The notes under the pieces: model-generated
Told to the model about the DNA's origin: nothing
Seen by the model: only the letters and a program-made list of their open reading frames with translations
The model's database searches: none
Assembly (NCBI RefSeq): GCF_024763615.1
Contig: NC_077222.1
Location: 65,906,001 to 65,970,000 of the forward strand
Reading direction: 5' to 3'
Length of the DNA: 64,000 nucleotides
Source of the DNA: Phlebotomus papatasi
Taxonomy: Eukaryota; Arthropoda; Insecta; Diptera; Psychodidae
Position numbers and translations under genes: made by a program
Shown here: one piece after another, positions 1 to 9,528 of the stretch
Layout: every line of letters starts with the position of its first letter
Numbering within the stretch: position 1 is the stretch's first letter

Positions 1-129
1 TTTTTCATGTTAATTTTACTCTTAAAAAGGTGTAAAATTAACATTAAAAAGTGTTGATATATTTTTGCACCTAAAAAGTGCTAAATTTACGAAGAAAAAA
101 AGTTAATCGCACCCTCGGTTTTTTCTCAA
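1..129. repeat. Partial foldback element cut by the window edge
   Basis: The right end reads GTTAATCGCACCCTCGG followed by TTTTTTCTCA. This is the reverse complement of the left end of the element at 21489-21741 (CACTGAGAAAAA...GAGGGTGCGATTAAC). Interior motifs are also shared, such as GTGTAAAATTAACAT and ATATATTTTTGCACC. It is therefore a second, oppositely oriented copy whose other end lies outside the window. Confidence 0.6.
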
Positions 130-569
130 TGCTCAAACTTCTGTAGACTAATAATTTCAAAGTAAGTTTTCCTTATCATTATCGTCTTGTACATATCTCA
201 ATGTTAAACTTCATAAAACCCATAACCTTCTAAAAACAGCCTCTATTATTTAATTATTTTTTTTCTTTTTTAATCTTTAACAATTTCAGTTTAAACGCAT
301 TAACTAAATTTTCAAAAAGGGAGTAAAATGGAAATTGTTGGAATTTCAAAAATTGGAAATCAAAAAGTCTAGTGCAAAATAATTTATTTTCCATATAAAT
401 TAAACAATTTTTTTTTATATATTATATTTGTGAAGCCGGCGTTTAAAAAAAGATTTAAACTTTCAGGCCGTAAAAGCTTTTTTATGCAAATATTATGTTG
501 CAATTGAAGATATTAAAATTTTAAGACTTCAAGATTGTTCCGTGAACCTGGACTGGATTAATTTATTAT
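130..569. other. AT-rich intergenic DNA, nothing recognised
   Basis: Homopolymer-rich A/T sequence with no open frame of note, no splice-bounded coding stretch and no repeat that I could match elsewhere in the window. Confidence 0.5.
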
Positions 570-1091
570 TTAACCCTTTAACGACGAGACACTTTTTACG
601 GACTGAAAATTATCAATAAAAATGAAACTAAGAAACATAATCAATGATAAGTCTTACATCTAACCTTGGAAAGTCCAACAGAGTCTGATTCGATATGTGT
701 TTTGCTTCTATGAACGATAGGAACGAAATAAGCCTAAAAATTTAAGTAATTTTTCTGACAATACCAATGAATAATATTTTTCGCTTTAATGAAAAATATT
801 ACGTATGAGTATTGCAGTTTTTATTGCCAAAAGGGTTTTTCTTAAAAAAAATTGGAAGTATAAAAAATAAGTAGAATCAATTTTGAATTTAAAAATTTAA
901 AATTTCGCCATTTTTGAGCTTAAATATTTACTATACATAGCGAATAGCTAGAGACTTGCAAAAAATATTCTAGATTCCTTGAACCTTCTACTTTACAATT
1001 ATGTACAGACATAAGAAAAAAATAACTTTAGGTCAGGAAAAATTATTTTCTTTATGGGACACCGGTGTTCCAATCGTCCTTAAAGGGTTAA
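570..1091. mobile_element. piggyBac-like MITE flanked by TTAA
   Basis: The left end reads TTAA-CCCTTTAACGACGA and the right end TCGTCCTTAAAGGG-TTAA. The ends are inverted (one mismatch in 14) and each is bounded by TTAA, with CCC as the first element bases. TTAA target duplication with CCY termini is characteristic of the piggyBac superfamily. The interior of about 515 bp has no transposase frame, so it would be non-autonomous. Superfamily assignment rests only on the termini and duplication. Confidence 0.6.
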
Positions 1092-1559
1092 CCCATTCGC
1101 ATCTATAGCATTGTTATACGTAAATTAGACGATTTTTTGATATCCGAATTGCGGCTGTTCAAGGATTTTTTGTTACTTTAATTTTATAAAATCTGAAAAA
1201 TTACATTTGTTACTCTTTTCTTGCTTGCCGTAAAGTTGGATAAAGTTTGTGCACAAAGTTATGCACAGATAAGCTTGACATCGCATAGATTTTGATAATA
1301 TTTTTCCTAATTATCTTTCCCGATATGAATTCTGAGTGACAGATTCTTTTCTTAGATGGTTATACGATATAAACAAATGGTGTTTGAATTAGTTTAGTGT
1401 AGAGTAGAGAATTAAAATTCAGTGACCGTTAAAACTTTATGTTTTATAGCGTCTGCATAGATCTTGTATGTATAGTTCTTTCTACCTGCATTTGTATTTG
1501 TATCTGCAAGGAACAAATTCCAAAATACAAATAAACTAACTTAAATAATTCCAAGCTTT

Positions 1560-1765
1560 ATCTAGAATATAATAATGATAAAAGCGGATACAACATCCTA
1601 TATATAGAAGAAGTAGGCCTTAGTCCTAAAGAGATTTCTAATCCTAAAATAAGGATAGCAAAATGTGAAAATTATTGCCATTAATTTCCAGAAAATTTCT
1701 ACTAACTTAAGTGGTATTCGAACCCTGGACACTTACATCATAGGTCAAGTTGCTCTAACCGTTTA
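1560..1765 (-). repeat. tRNA-derived SINE-like repeat
   Basis: On the minus strand there is a Pol III B-box-like GGGTTCGAATACC (plus 1711-1723) preceded by CTATGATGTAAGTGTCC. The same string with small changes occurs in the plus-strand element at 47620-47800, and similarity continues downstream (a CTTAAG, then ATTTTTCTGG-like text). This is a dispersed tRNA-like family, not a tRNA gene, because no acceptor-stem pairing is visible. The boundaries are approximate. Confidence 0.5.
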
Positions 1766-1984
1766 TATAATCGAGTCCCAAGTACGGATACAGTATTGTA
1801 CAATATAGTGTAAGAATTATAGTAGGAACTTTTCTTCTGAAATAATTCACAAGCGAGTTCATGTAGTAAAATTCTACAGCAATTTGCAGCGCCAGCGTGC
1901 AATAATATGAAAATCCCATTCACGTGTGCCAATTGAAATGCATCAGAATTTGCAATTTTTCCGTCCAATATTGCTGTGATTGTT

Positions 1985-4020
1985 TTGGGTCACAAGACAT
2001 CGTGAAACCCACAATTATAGTTTAATAAATAATATTTAATGTGCAGTAGAGAGACCCATTGTATGCTTCAAATACTGCTGTACACATGCACTTTTTTTTC
2101 TCCTTATGCCCTATGCTTTATTTTTACCATGTACTTACTCCACATATTTTTAAGGTTTGTCAATTGGCGATGTGAGGTTGGTTATTGCCACAATTGCAGA
2201 CTTGTAACGTAATCCATTGTAATTTTTCCCGCCACAATTGAGACGTGTGCCGGCTATGTAATGAAGAGCTGAATGAGGCGAATCGGAGACTTTTCTCCAT
2301 ACTCAAAGCATACACATTAATGAGGAGGATTTTAATGTGCCAATTAATCATGCAGAAAGTACATATTGACGACGTTCAATAATTATATAGCAGAGCAGAA
2401 AAAATACATTTCTTTCTTTTATATAAGTTACACACTTCTTTTCTAATCTGGCATATAGACGCAGTTACGTGAAATCTGATGATGACACTTGAGCATTGGA
2501 TGATCATAATCGCGGAGAGAAAAAAAACCAACTTAACAATCGTTTCGATGGCTCAAAGAGGAGTTATGCAATTTAATAAGTCATTAAAGTATATTTGATG
2601 CTTTAGTGTTATACAATCGAGATCGAGATGTATGTTTAAGTTTCAATGGCTCCAATCATACACTTAAATACCTCTAATCAATCAATTTAATACGGGTAAA
2701 ATCACTGCTCAAGAAGCAAAGTGATAGTGTTATGGAATGAGAACTTATAAAGATCTTGCAGCTGACATTTTATAGTCTTTCAATGAGAATTGGTGCTTTT
2801 CTTGTAAAAGCTATCGAGGTCCTTGTTGTGCTTTGTACTCGTAAGGTCTAATGATTCATGACTCCTTAAAATGATACTTATAGTTATTTGCAAGTTGCTG
2901 TACAAAGAATAATGTTTCTTTTAGCTTGCTCTATTTTTTTAAGCAGCCTTACCATTATACTGAACATAACAGCATTTCTGACATATTCTCTCTTTTGGTT
3001 TAATTTTCACACCCTAGTGTTTTCCTTTGATTTTGGAAATGATTTTGAGATATTTTCAGCACTTGATCGTAAATTGGCCAAAAGATCAATATTTCCCTTA
3101 GCACCATCGTCATTCGGTTTGACGTAAAATTCTCAGCAAAATAAATGCACCAAATTTAATATATCATTCCTAATTGATGTCTAGAAAATCTACTTTATTA
3201 GATACCTATCGGTTTTTTAGGGAAATTTTTTGAGACTATTTTTTTCTGGTGTGAATTCCGCTTACGCAGAGATTACCTTGAATGTCGTGTATGAATTTCA
3301 ATTATTCAAACATAGAATTTACTCTATCTTGCGCTCCTTCAAGATCATTGAATTTTCTGGGCAAATGTTTAACCATACACCATTGTCACATGCCTCGGTC
3401 ATGATACACCTTAAATCGTGTGGGTTATATACTCCATAATGAATAGGCATGTTGCCATAAAAGAATCATACGACATAAAATGTATAATCACAGTTTGGTG
3501 TACGCTTTCAGAAAAATTGCAAACAGTATAATATATCACAGAGCACTGTTATCATGCGATAAGTCATTATCTGAATAAAAAAAGAGTTCTTCATACCTCA
3601 ATGTTTGTTTGAATAAGTAATCACCAAAGTAAATCCACATTAAACAGAAATTTAATTCTCAAAAAGGATATAAATTAGCAAATGAATGCCACATTTTTCG
3701 ACAAGGTGCCAACGCTCGCCAGGAAACTTAAATGTTTTGTAGCACCAGATAATGGCGTACTTAATCTACATTTTACCAGATTTATCTCAAACTTTCCAGA
3801 TAAGTACTTAACACTTTTACAGTTGGACTTGTGATATTCTGTAAGGAAAGAATTTAATTTGACTTTGTCATTATCGGTTTTAAGAAAAATTTGATAGGCG
3901 GCAAAAGCTAGTGCGTTTTTTTTTTTTACAAAAAGGTCATAAAGCTGCAAATTTTTAAGAAAAGAAAACCTATTGAGCAAGGAGTGTGGCGATTTGATTT
4001 GGGTATTTGAGTTTCTTTAA
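1985..4020. other. Intergenic AT-rich DNA without supported gene
   Basis: Short open frames occur (for example 3675-3980 minus), but they begin at non-ATG codons, are lysine/asparagine rich and have no recognisable motif. I see no splice-bounded coding stretch and no clear foldback element here. Confidence 0.5.
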
Positions 4021-4130
4021 CAGCTAAGGTTTCAGACATGAGGTTTAGCCCAGTTCCCGAAAGTCTCAAATTTCAAAATAGTAACCAATTATTTTTCAGA
4101 ATTAACCAGCATAATATTCAATCCTAAGTT

Positions 4131-4264
4131 CCTTGACAGACCTGAGGATTAGCCGAGAGACGGTTTAGTGTAATTATACTCGACATAATGGTTAAACTTC
4201 ATTTCCATCATTTTCCACTAAGTCGTCTCTCGACTTAGGTCGTAAAAGTGTGTCTAGAGCATAA
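4131..4264. mobile_element. Family-B MITE, copy 1
   Basis: A 134-bp unit starting CTTGACAGACCTGAGGATTA and ending GTGTGTCTAGAGC. The inner arms pair: TTAGCCGAGAGACG against CGTCTCTCGACTTAG. At about 4217-4226 it holds an uninterrupted CACTAAGTCGTCTC, the empty form of the site that is occupied in the copy at 34783-35256. No coding potential. Confidence 0.65.
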
Positions 4265-4267
4265 GGG

Positions 4268-4405
4268 CCTTGACAGATCTGAGGATTAGCCGAGAAACGG
4301 CTTAGCATAATTATATTAGAAATAATGGTCAAACTACATTTCCGTCATTTTCCACTAGCTAAGTCGTCTCTTTTGGCTTAAGTCGTAAGTGTGTCTAGTG
4401 CATAA
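4268..4405. mobile_element. Family-B MITE, copy 2, in tandem with copy 1
   Basis: Starts GGCCTTGACAGATCTGAGGA and ends GTGTGTCTAGTGC, with ATAA immediately on both sides, a possible 4-bp target duplication. It follows copy 1 head-to-tail with only a few bases between. An AGCT insertion splits the CTAAGTCGTCTC arm. Confidence 0.65.
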
Positions 4406-4692
4406 GTCATATTTTCTCAGAAAATCTTTACTGATAAAAAATAAGAGAACTTAAGCCATATAGCTAAGCCTTAGGTCTGAAGCCCGTATAACGCAAACCT
4501 GTTATCTTCATTTATGCATTAACTGACCAAAAAAATGCTTGAACTCAATTGTGCTTACAAAATTTTATTTTAAACAGTTTATTGATACTTTATCCTTGGT
4601 AGCATTTTCTTTTAAAAGCCGCAGGAAAGACATTGTAAAGTCCTTAAACTATATCTTGTAACGTATCTTTTTCGGTCTTGATTACCCTTTTA

Positions 4693-5053
4693 CGGGCTTC
4701 AGACGTGGTTTAGCCATAGGGTCTAACTGCTCTAAATTCTTATCGATCATGATTTTTTGGAAAAATTAAATTTAGAATTGGATTATTAACAACGAATGAC
4801 CTATAAGGTTTTCAAAAAACAATAAAATTGATCGCTATTTCGGATTTTGATACCTTCGGGAACTGAGTTAATAGAAATAAGGGCCTTGACAGACCTGAGG
4901 ATTAGCCGAGAGACGGCTTAGCGTAATTATATTCGAAATTAAGATTAAACTACATTTCCATAATTTTCCACTAAGTTGTCTCTCGGCTTAAGTCGTAAGT
5001 GTGCCTAGGGCATAACCTATACTAATTCTAACCATTAGTCTGAAGATTGCTGT
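4693..5053. mobile_element. Foldback element family A, copy 2 (inverted), with nested family-B copy
   Basis: Its left end GGGCTTCAGACGTGGTTTAG is the complement of the right end of copy 1. It also contains ACCTTCGGGAACTGAG, the reverse complement of the shared CAGTTCCCGAARGT motif, and ends with ATTAGTCTGAAG. The family-B element at 4884-5014 interrupts it. Confidence 0.5.
4884..5014. mobile_element. Family-B MITE, copy 3
   Basis: Starts CCTTGACAGACCTGAGGATT and ends GTGTGCCTAGGGC. ATAA flanks both ends. The inner arms AGCCGAGAGACGGCTTAG and CTAAGTTGTCTCTCGGCT are near-perfect complements. Confidence 0.65.
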
Positions 5054-5063
5054 ACAATGTAAA

Positions 5064-5266
5064 GCAGTCTTCAGACTAGAGGTTTATCCCAGTTTCCGAA
5101 GGTCTCAAAAACCCAAAGAGAAAGCGATTTTATTGATTTTTTCCAATCAAATAGATAATTTCCTGTTTATAGTCGAATCCTATGTTAAAATTATTCAAAA
5201 AAAATCTCGACTGATAAGAAATTAGAGCAGATAATCCATATGGCTAAGCCTTATTTCTGAAGCTCG
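5064..5266. mobile_element. Foldback element family A, copy 3 (uninterrupted)
   Basis: Left end GCAGTCTTCAGACTAGAGGT and right end GGCTAAGCCTTATTTCTGAA. It is the shortest member of family A here and serves as the empty-site reference for copies 1 and 2. Its left end lies almost back-to-back with the right end of copy 2, giving a local GTCTGAAG...CTTCAGAC palindrome. Confidence 0.55.
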
Positions 5267-5520
5267 TATAAGATGCCCTACCTATTTAAAGAGGGTTAAA
5301 GAACTTGATACAATCATTTTACAAATAAAATTGTCATTAAATTAATCAAAGGTCGGTAACCATCTTTGAATGTTTTTGTTCCATAATATATTCTCTGTGC
5401 TTTTGAACTATTTTTCTAAGAATTTGAGCAAATTTTTAAAATCTATAAGTAAGAGAACTGGGGCTAAATTAGCTAGTATATTATTTAGTACATTATTTTT
5501 CACATTTATTTTTCCCAAAG

Positions 5521-5725
5521 ACTGATTGAGTACACAAAGTACCTTGTCCCTAGGGTAGCCCTATGGGTGGGAAGTGAAGATTGTGCATCTTTGAAGCGGA
5601 GTGCGATTGTGCCTTCCAATGGCATAATGCTCCAGACAGACATAATTGATTCTGAGTTACGAATACGCCAACACACCCTTAAAAAGAGTAATCTTGCCGG
5701 GCCACCACCTCCAGTAGACTCTTGA
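5521..5725 (+). CDS. Candidate 3'-terminal coding exon, function unknown
   Basis: A pyrimidine-rich tract ending in ...TTTTTCCCAAAG looks like a splice acceptor. From 5522 an open frame runs CTG ATT GAG TAC... for 67 codons to a TGA at 5723-5725. The peptide includes YLVPRVALWVGSEDC and KKSNLAGPPPPVDS. The stretch is visibly more GC-rich than its surroundings and uses varied codons, unlike the random frames nearby. If real, it would be the last exon of a plus-strand gene lying mostly left of the window; no upstream exon was found. The minus strand is also open here (5506-5739), which weakens the case. I do not recognise the protein. Confidence 0.3.
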
Positions 5726-5739
5726 CGCTCGTTTTCCAA

Positions 5740-6616
5740 GTCCTAGTTAAATTTTATCTTACAATTTTTAAATCATTTTGTTACACTTGAAGTATGAAGA
5801 AGTCTCGTGTTTCATGTATCTGTAGATGCAGATGACTTTACCAACCTCCTGTCTGTACGCATCCTTTAATTCTATTACTTAAAGGATGGTCTTTACCAAT
5901 CGAACATGGTAGAAACGATCAATTCATTCAGACCATTCTTAACTACTACAGAAAATCTTACGATCAATAGGAAGCAAAGTCACCCGCATCTATTGTGTTT
6001 ATCTTGAAGATGAAAAAAAAACAAGTTGTAAACATTATACATAATAATTATACAATACCTAACACAGATTTACTCTCCTCTCATTTTTCATTGCTTTTTT
6101 AACACTGCGGTTTAAGCGATATTTTATTGAATATCTAGTAAAATATTTTGAGTAACGATATTTCCAGAACGTAGTAAGAAAGAACATCAATCTTTATTAT
6201 AATTTTTTTTAGCAAAAAAGAACTATCCGTTTTATACGACTTTTGCGGTTTTTACATGGAAATCTTATCTCAGCAAGGTGACCAACCGCATAAAATTATC
6301 GCAATAATTAAACAAAAAATTTCATTGAGTTAATTAACTGAGATTATCTACTTATCACAAGCTTCATTTAATAGCTTTAAACAGTTGGATGGATATACTT
6401 TAATGTTAAGGGGTCATACAGAGTGGTTTTACACAAATATCCATGTTTTTTTATAACTAAATTTCTAGTAAAGATCAATTTGATTTTATATAGGATTTTT
6501 TTAAGGGAAAAAATTTTACTTATATTGTTTATAAGAATTATAGGAAAACTTGTCTGAAAAATCTTAACACGTTAGATAATAAAGTTAAAGGCAGATTCAA
6601 AACCTTAAAAAATTAA
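5740..6616. other. Intergenic AT-rich DNA
   Basis: No coding stretch, RNA gene or foldback structure recognised between the candidate exon and the tail of the retrotransposon. The FAM43 first coding exon was searched for here and not seen. Confidence 0.5.
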
Positions 6617-6655
6617 ATTCAATTCAATTCAATTCAATTTATTTAATTTAAAATA
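6617..6655 (-). repeat. Short-repeat 3' tail of the retrotransposon
   Basis: On the plus strand the sequence reads as AATTC repeated about four times and then decays into A/T. In the element's sense this is a (TTGAA)n-like tail placed about 50-90 bases after the ORF2 stop. Microsatellite tails replace poly(A) in several CR1/L2-like lineages, where they are thought to guide reverse-transcriptase recognition of the RNA. Confidence 0.7.
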
Positions 6656-6705
6656 GGACAAACTGTCCTCTGTACAAAAGTGGCCCTATACAAAAGTAAG
6701 GTAAA

Positions 6706-9528
6706 TTAGGAGCCTGCAGAGGCAACATGATTCAGGATAAGCCCCCTCTTTCGCTCTCTGGGCAAAGTGTTCCAGAGTATGACACCCTCTACAAAAATGG
6801 AGTTGCGAAAATTACGACACCCTGAACTGGGCACACGGAGACACGAAGACCTGTAGGATGATCCAGCAACCACAAGCTCTGCGAGGTACCGCGGCTTACC
6901 AGTGGAAAGAAGCCTGGAGATGAAATCCACCACACGGGTATCGAGATAACCGGGCAGTGGAAGACCGAGAATAGAGTCGATAAATGCAGAAATATGATCA
7001 TATTTACGAAGTCCGAAGACATACCGCAAACATGAGTTAAATGCCAGTCTCAGACGATTTAGAGCGTCATGTTGTGTTCGAAAGAACAGTTCACACCCAT
7101 AGGTGAAGAAGGGCACAATCAGCGCCCTAACCAGTAGCAATCTAGTGTTTTGGGGCGTAAAGGATTGAAAGCGCCGCAATGTACGCAAGGTAAGAAAAAC
7201 CTTCCGACAGATCTCTGCAATGTGATCCGACCAGGTAAGAGTGTCATTGAAGATGACACCAAGATTCTTCACTCTGGAGGAGAGCGGGATCACTTCATCC
7301 GAAAGATAAAGCGGATGTGGCGAAGGATTCCTACCTCTAGAGTGAATGACCAATGCATGAGACTTTTTGGCATTCAGCACAAGGCCATTGTTGTAGGCCC
7401 ATAAAGTGATTCTCTCCAGATCATCATTCACCGCTTCAAAAGCGTATGATGAATGAGACGGATCCCCAGAGCAATAGACCTGTAGATCGTCGGCATACAA
7501 ATGATATCCGCAGAACCTGAGAGCCTGCGGGAGATCATTTATAAAAAGGGAAAACAGAATGGGCCCTAAAATAGTACCCTGAGGGACTCCGTGAGTGAGA
7601 TCGAGGGGAGACGAGGATGATTCGCCGGACCTCACTACCTGGGATCTGGAAGCAAGGTAAGACGAAATGAGACGGACGGACACCGTAGAAAAGCCAAAAA
7701 GTCTCTCAAGTTTATTACAAAGTAGATCGTGAGGGATGCTGTCAAAAGCCTTAGAGAAGTCCAGGAGGACCAGAATGCTGAACATGGCTCTATCCAAAGA
7801 CAATGCAATGTCATGATTAACTTTAAGTAGAGCCGAAACAGTGCTGTGATTCTTGCGAAATCCAGACTGAAATTCACATAAGAGATTATAGCGATCCAAA
7901 TGTGCAGACATCTGGTCCAGAAGGATGATCTCAAGAGGCTTTGAGAGGGCGGGCAAGATACTAATTGGTCTAAAATCCGAGGCAGACGCAGGAGTAGCCA
8001 CCTTCGGGATAGGAACAACAACAGCTCTCTTCCAAGCAAGTGGGAAAGAAGAAGAGGTGATTGCAAAATTAAAAAGGTCTGTGATACACGGGAGTATAAC
8101 AGGTAAAAGAATACGGATGAAATCTAGGGATATTCCGTCAGTTCCAACCGCCGAAGATTTAACCCGCGACACAGCTGAAGAAACAGCTTGTGAGGTAACA
8201 CACTGAAAATTAAATTCCGGAACTACAATCTCTGAAAGAGTAGGGTAGGGACAATCCCGGCGAGGCCCCATGGAGCAAAAAAACGAGTTAAGCTCGTTCG
8301 GGTCAGCCTCAGATGAATTCGAGGCCTTTTTTAGTCCCAGTCTGCCCAAATTGCGCCATAAGACAGCAGGTTCAAGCGACGGATTCAGTTGCTGATGGTA
8401 GTATCCAGACTTCGCATCCCGTATTAAAGTTCTCACCTTATTACGTAAGATCTTAAAGGAGGACCAGTGAGAAGGCTGACCAGACCTTTTCCATTCCCTA
8501 TAAGCTCTATCGCGGTCACGGATGGCTTTCAAAATGTGCGGACGCATCCAAGGGGTCCTGGGATTATGCAAAAGAATCCTTTTGTAAGGGACGTGAGACT
8601 CAAAAAGAGAGAACAGAAAGTCGTTGAGCATTTCTGCACGTTCATCCACCGTTTCCAATGAATTGATCGACTGCCAATCCATGGAGACAGCAGCTTCAAG
8701 AAGGGAATCCACATTAACTCGCTTAAGATCCCTAACCAAACGATAACGATTAGTCCTGTCAACCTTCGGAATTGAGAAAGAAAACTGAATCATATCGTGA
8801 TCAGAAATACCCGGGAGCTCCTGCTGACCGTACGAACGAAGTAGTTGCTCACAATCGCATGGAAGCAGTGCTAGATCTAGCAAAGACTGACCCCGAGTAG
8901 CAGAGAAAGGCAGGTGCAAAAGAGAGAAAATGTTGCAGGCGGAAATAAAGTCAGTAGTTAAACGACTAGGTTGAAGTAAATTAATATTGAAATCACCTAA
9001 AATGAAATAGCAACTGAACGGAGTCAAAAGATCGAAGAGCTCCTCAATTGGTTCAATCGATCTCACGGGGGGCGGATAGTAACACACACAAACAATGAAT
9101 GCAAAAGAAGAGTTAGGGTGGGAAACATTTAAGGATAGGTACTCAACCGGCCCTAATACACCCGACGAGTGAACAGACGCCACAAATCGGTCCGAGAGAT
9201 AAATAGCGACTCCACCACCCCTCCCCGATCCCCTATCACACCGATAAAGCCTGTAACCGGGAGCCGCAACAGAAGCAAGAAGAATAGAATCATTCAACCA
9301 GGTCTCCGTGACACACAGCGCCGAGAACCTGAAGTCGCACAGAAGGAGCCGCACCTCATCAATGTGGCACCACAAACTCCTCGCGTTTACATGGGCTATT
9401 ATAAATTCTGATAATTCATTTATATCATTGTGTGTAGCCGAGGTCGTCGTAGAAAATTCATCAGGAGAGACGGTGACAGGGCTAGGGAGATGGGCGTCGC
9501 CTCCGCCGAAAAAACCACCTGCCCACAT
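6706..9528 (-). CDS. Retrotransposon ORF2: endonuclease and reverse transcriptase
   Basis: About 940 residues from the ATG at 9528 (MWAGG...). The frame is open further upstream to 9594, but that codon is GTG, so 9528 is preferred. The N-terminal third is an exonuclease-endonuclease-phosphatase type domain: AHVNARSL, then TETWLND, GGGVAIY, GDFNINLL and the catalytic-type SDHDMIQF. The middle is a reverse transcriptase: FRPISILP, HSTVSALL, LLDFSKAFDSIPH (motif A), HGVPQGTILGP (motif B) and YADDLQVY (motif C with the catalytic Asp pair). The C-terminus ends with the RNSIFVEGVILWNTLP type of motif usual at the end of such proteins. No frameshift or internal stop is seen, so the copy may be young. 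It would nick target DNA and reverse transcribe its own RNA at the nick. Confidence 0.9.
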   Translation of the reverse strand: MWAGGFFGGGDAHLPSPVTVSPDEFSTTTSATHNDINELSEFIIAHVNARSLWCHIDEVRLLLCDFRFSALCVTETWLNDSILLASVAAPGYRLYRCDRGSGRGGGVAIYLSDRFVASVHSSGVLGPVEYLSLNVSHPNSSFAFIVCVCYYPPPVRSIEPIEELFDLLTPFSCYFILGDFNINLLQPSRLTTDFISACNIFSLLHLPFSATRGQSLLDLALLPCDCEQLLRSYGQQELPGISDHDMIQFSFSIPKVDRTNRYRLVRDLKRVNVDSLLEAAVSMDWQSINSLETVDERAEMLNDFLFSLFESHVPYKRILLHNPRTPWMRPHILKAIRDRDRAYREWKRSGQPSHWSSFKILRNKVRTLIRDAKSGYYHQQLNPSLEPAVLWRNLGRLGLKKASNSSEADPNELNSFFCSMGPRRDCPYPTLSEIVVPEFNFQCVTSQAVSSAVSRVKSSAVGTDGISLDFIRILLPVILPCITDLFNFAITSSSFPLAWKRAVVVPIPKVATPASASDFRPISILPALSKPLEIILLDQMSAHLDRYNLLCEFQSGFRKNHSTVSALLKVNHDIALSLDRAMFSILVLLDFSKAFDSIPHDLLCNKLERLFGFSTVSVRLISSYLASRSQVVRSGESSSSPLDLTHGVPQGTILGPILFSLFINDLPQALRFCGYHLYADDLQVYCSGDPSHSSYAFEAVNDDLERITLWAYNNGLVLNAKKSHALVIHSRGRNPSPHPLYLSDEVIPLSSRVKNLGVIFNDTLTWSDHIAEICRKVFLTLRTLRRFQSFTPQNTRLLLVRALIVPFFTYGCELFFRTQHDALNRLRLAFNSCLRYVFGLRKYDHISAFIDSILGLPLPGYLDTRVVDFISRLLSTGKPRYLAELVVAGSSYRSSCLRVPSSGCRNFRNSIFVEGVILWNTLPRERKRGLILNHVASAGS

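Larger units (their letters stand above)
4028..4485. mobile_element. Foldback element (family A, copy 1) carrying two nested insertions
   Basis: The left end GGTTTCAGACATGAGGTTTA and right end TAAGCCTTAGGTCTGAAGCC are inverted. The shorter relative at 5064-5266 has the same ends and flanking text (CCCAGTTYCCGAARGTCTCAAA) but lacks the two family-B elements found here at 4131-4264 and 4268-4405. This element therefore served as their target. No coding capacity. Confidence 0.6.

Noticed and set aside
3675..3980. Minus-strand frame of 101 codons
   Set aside because: Starts at TTG, lysine/leucine/serine rich, no motif, no splice support.
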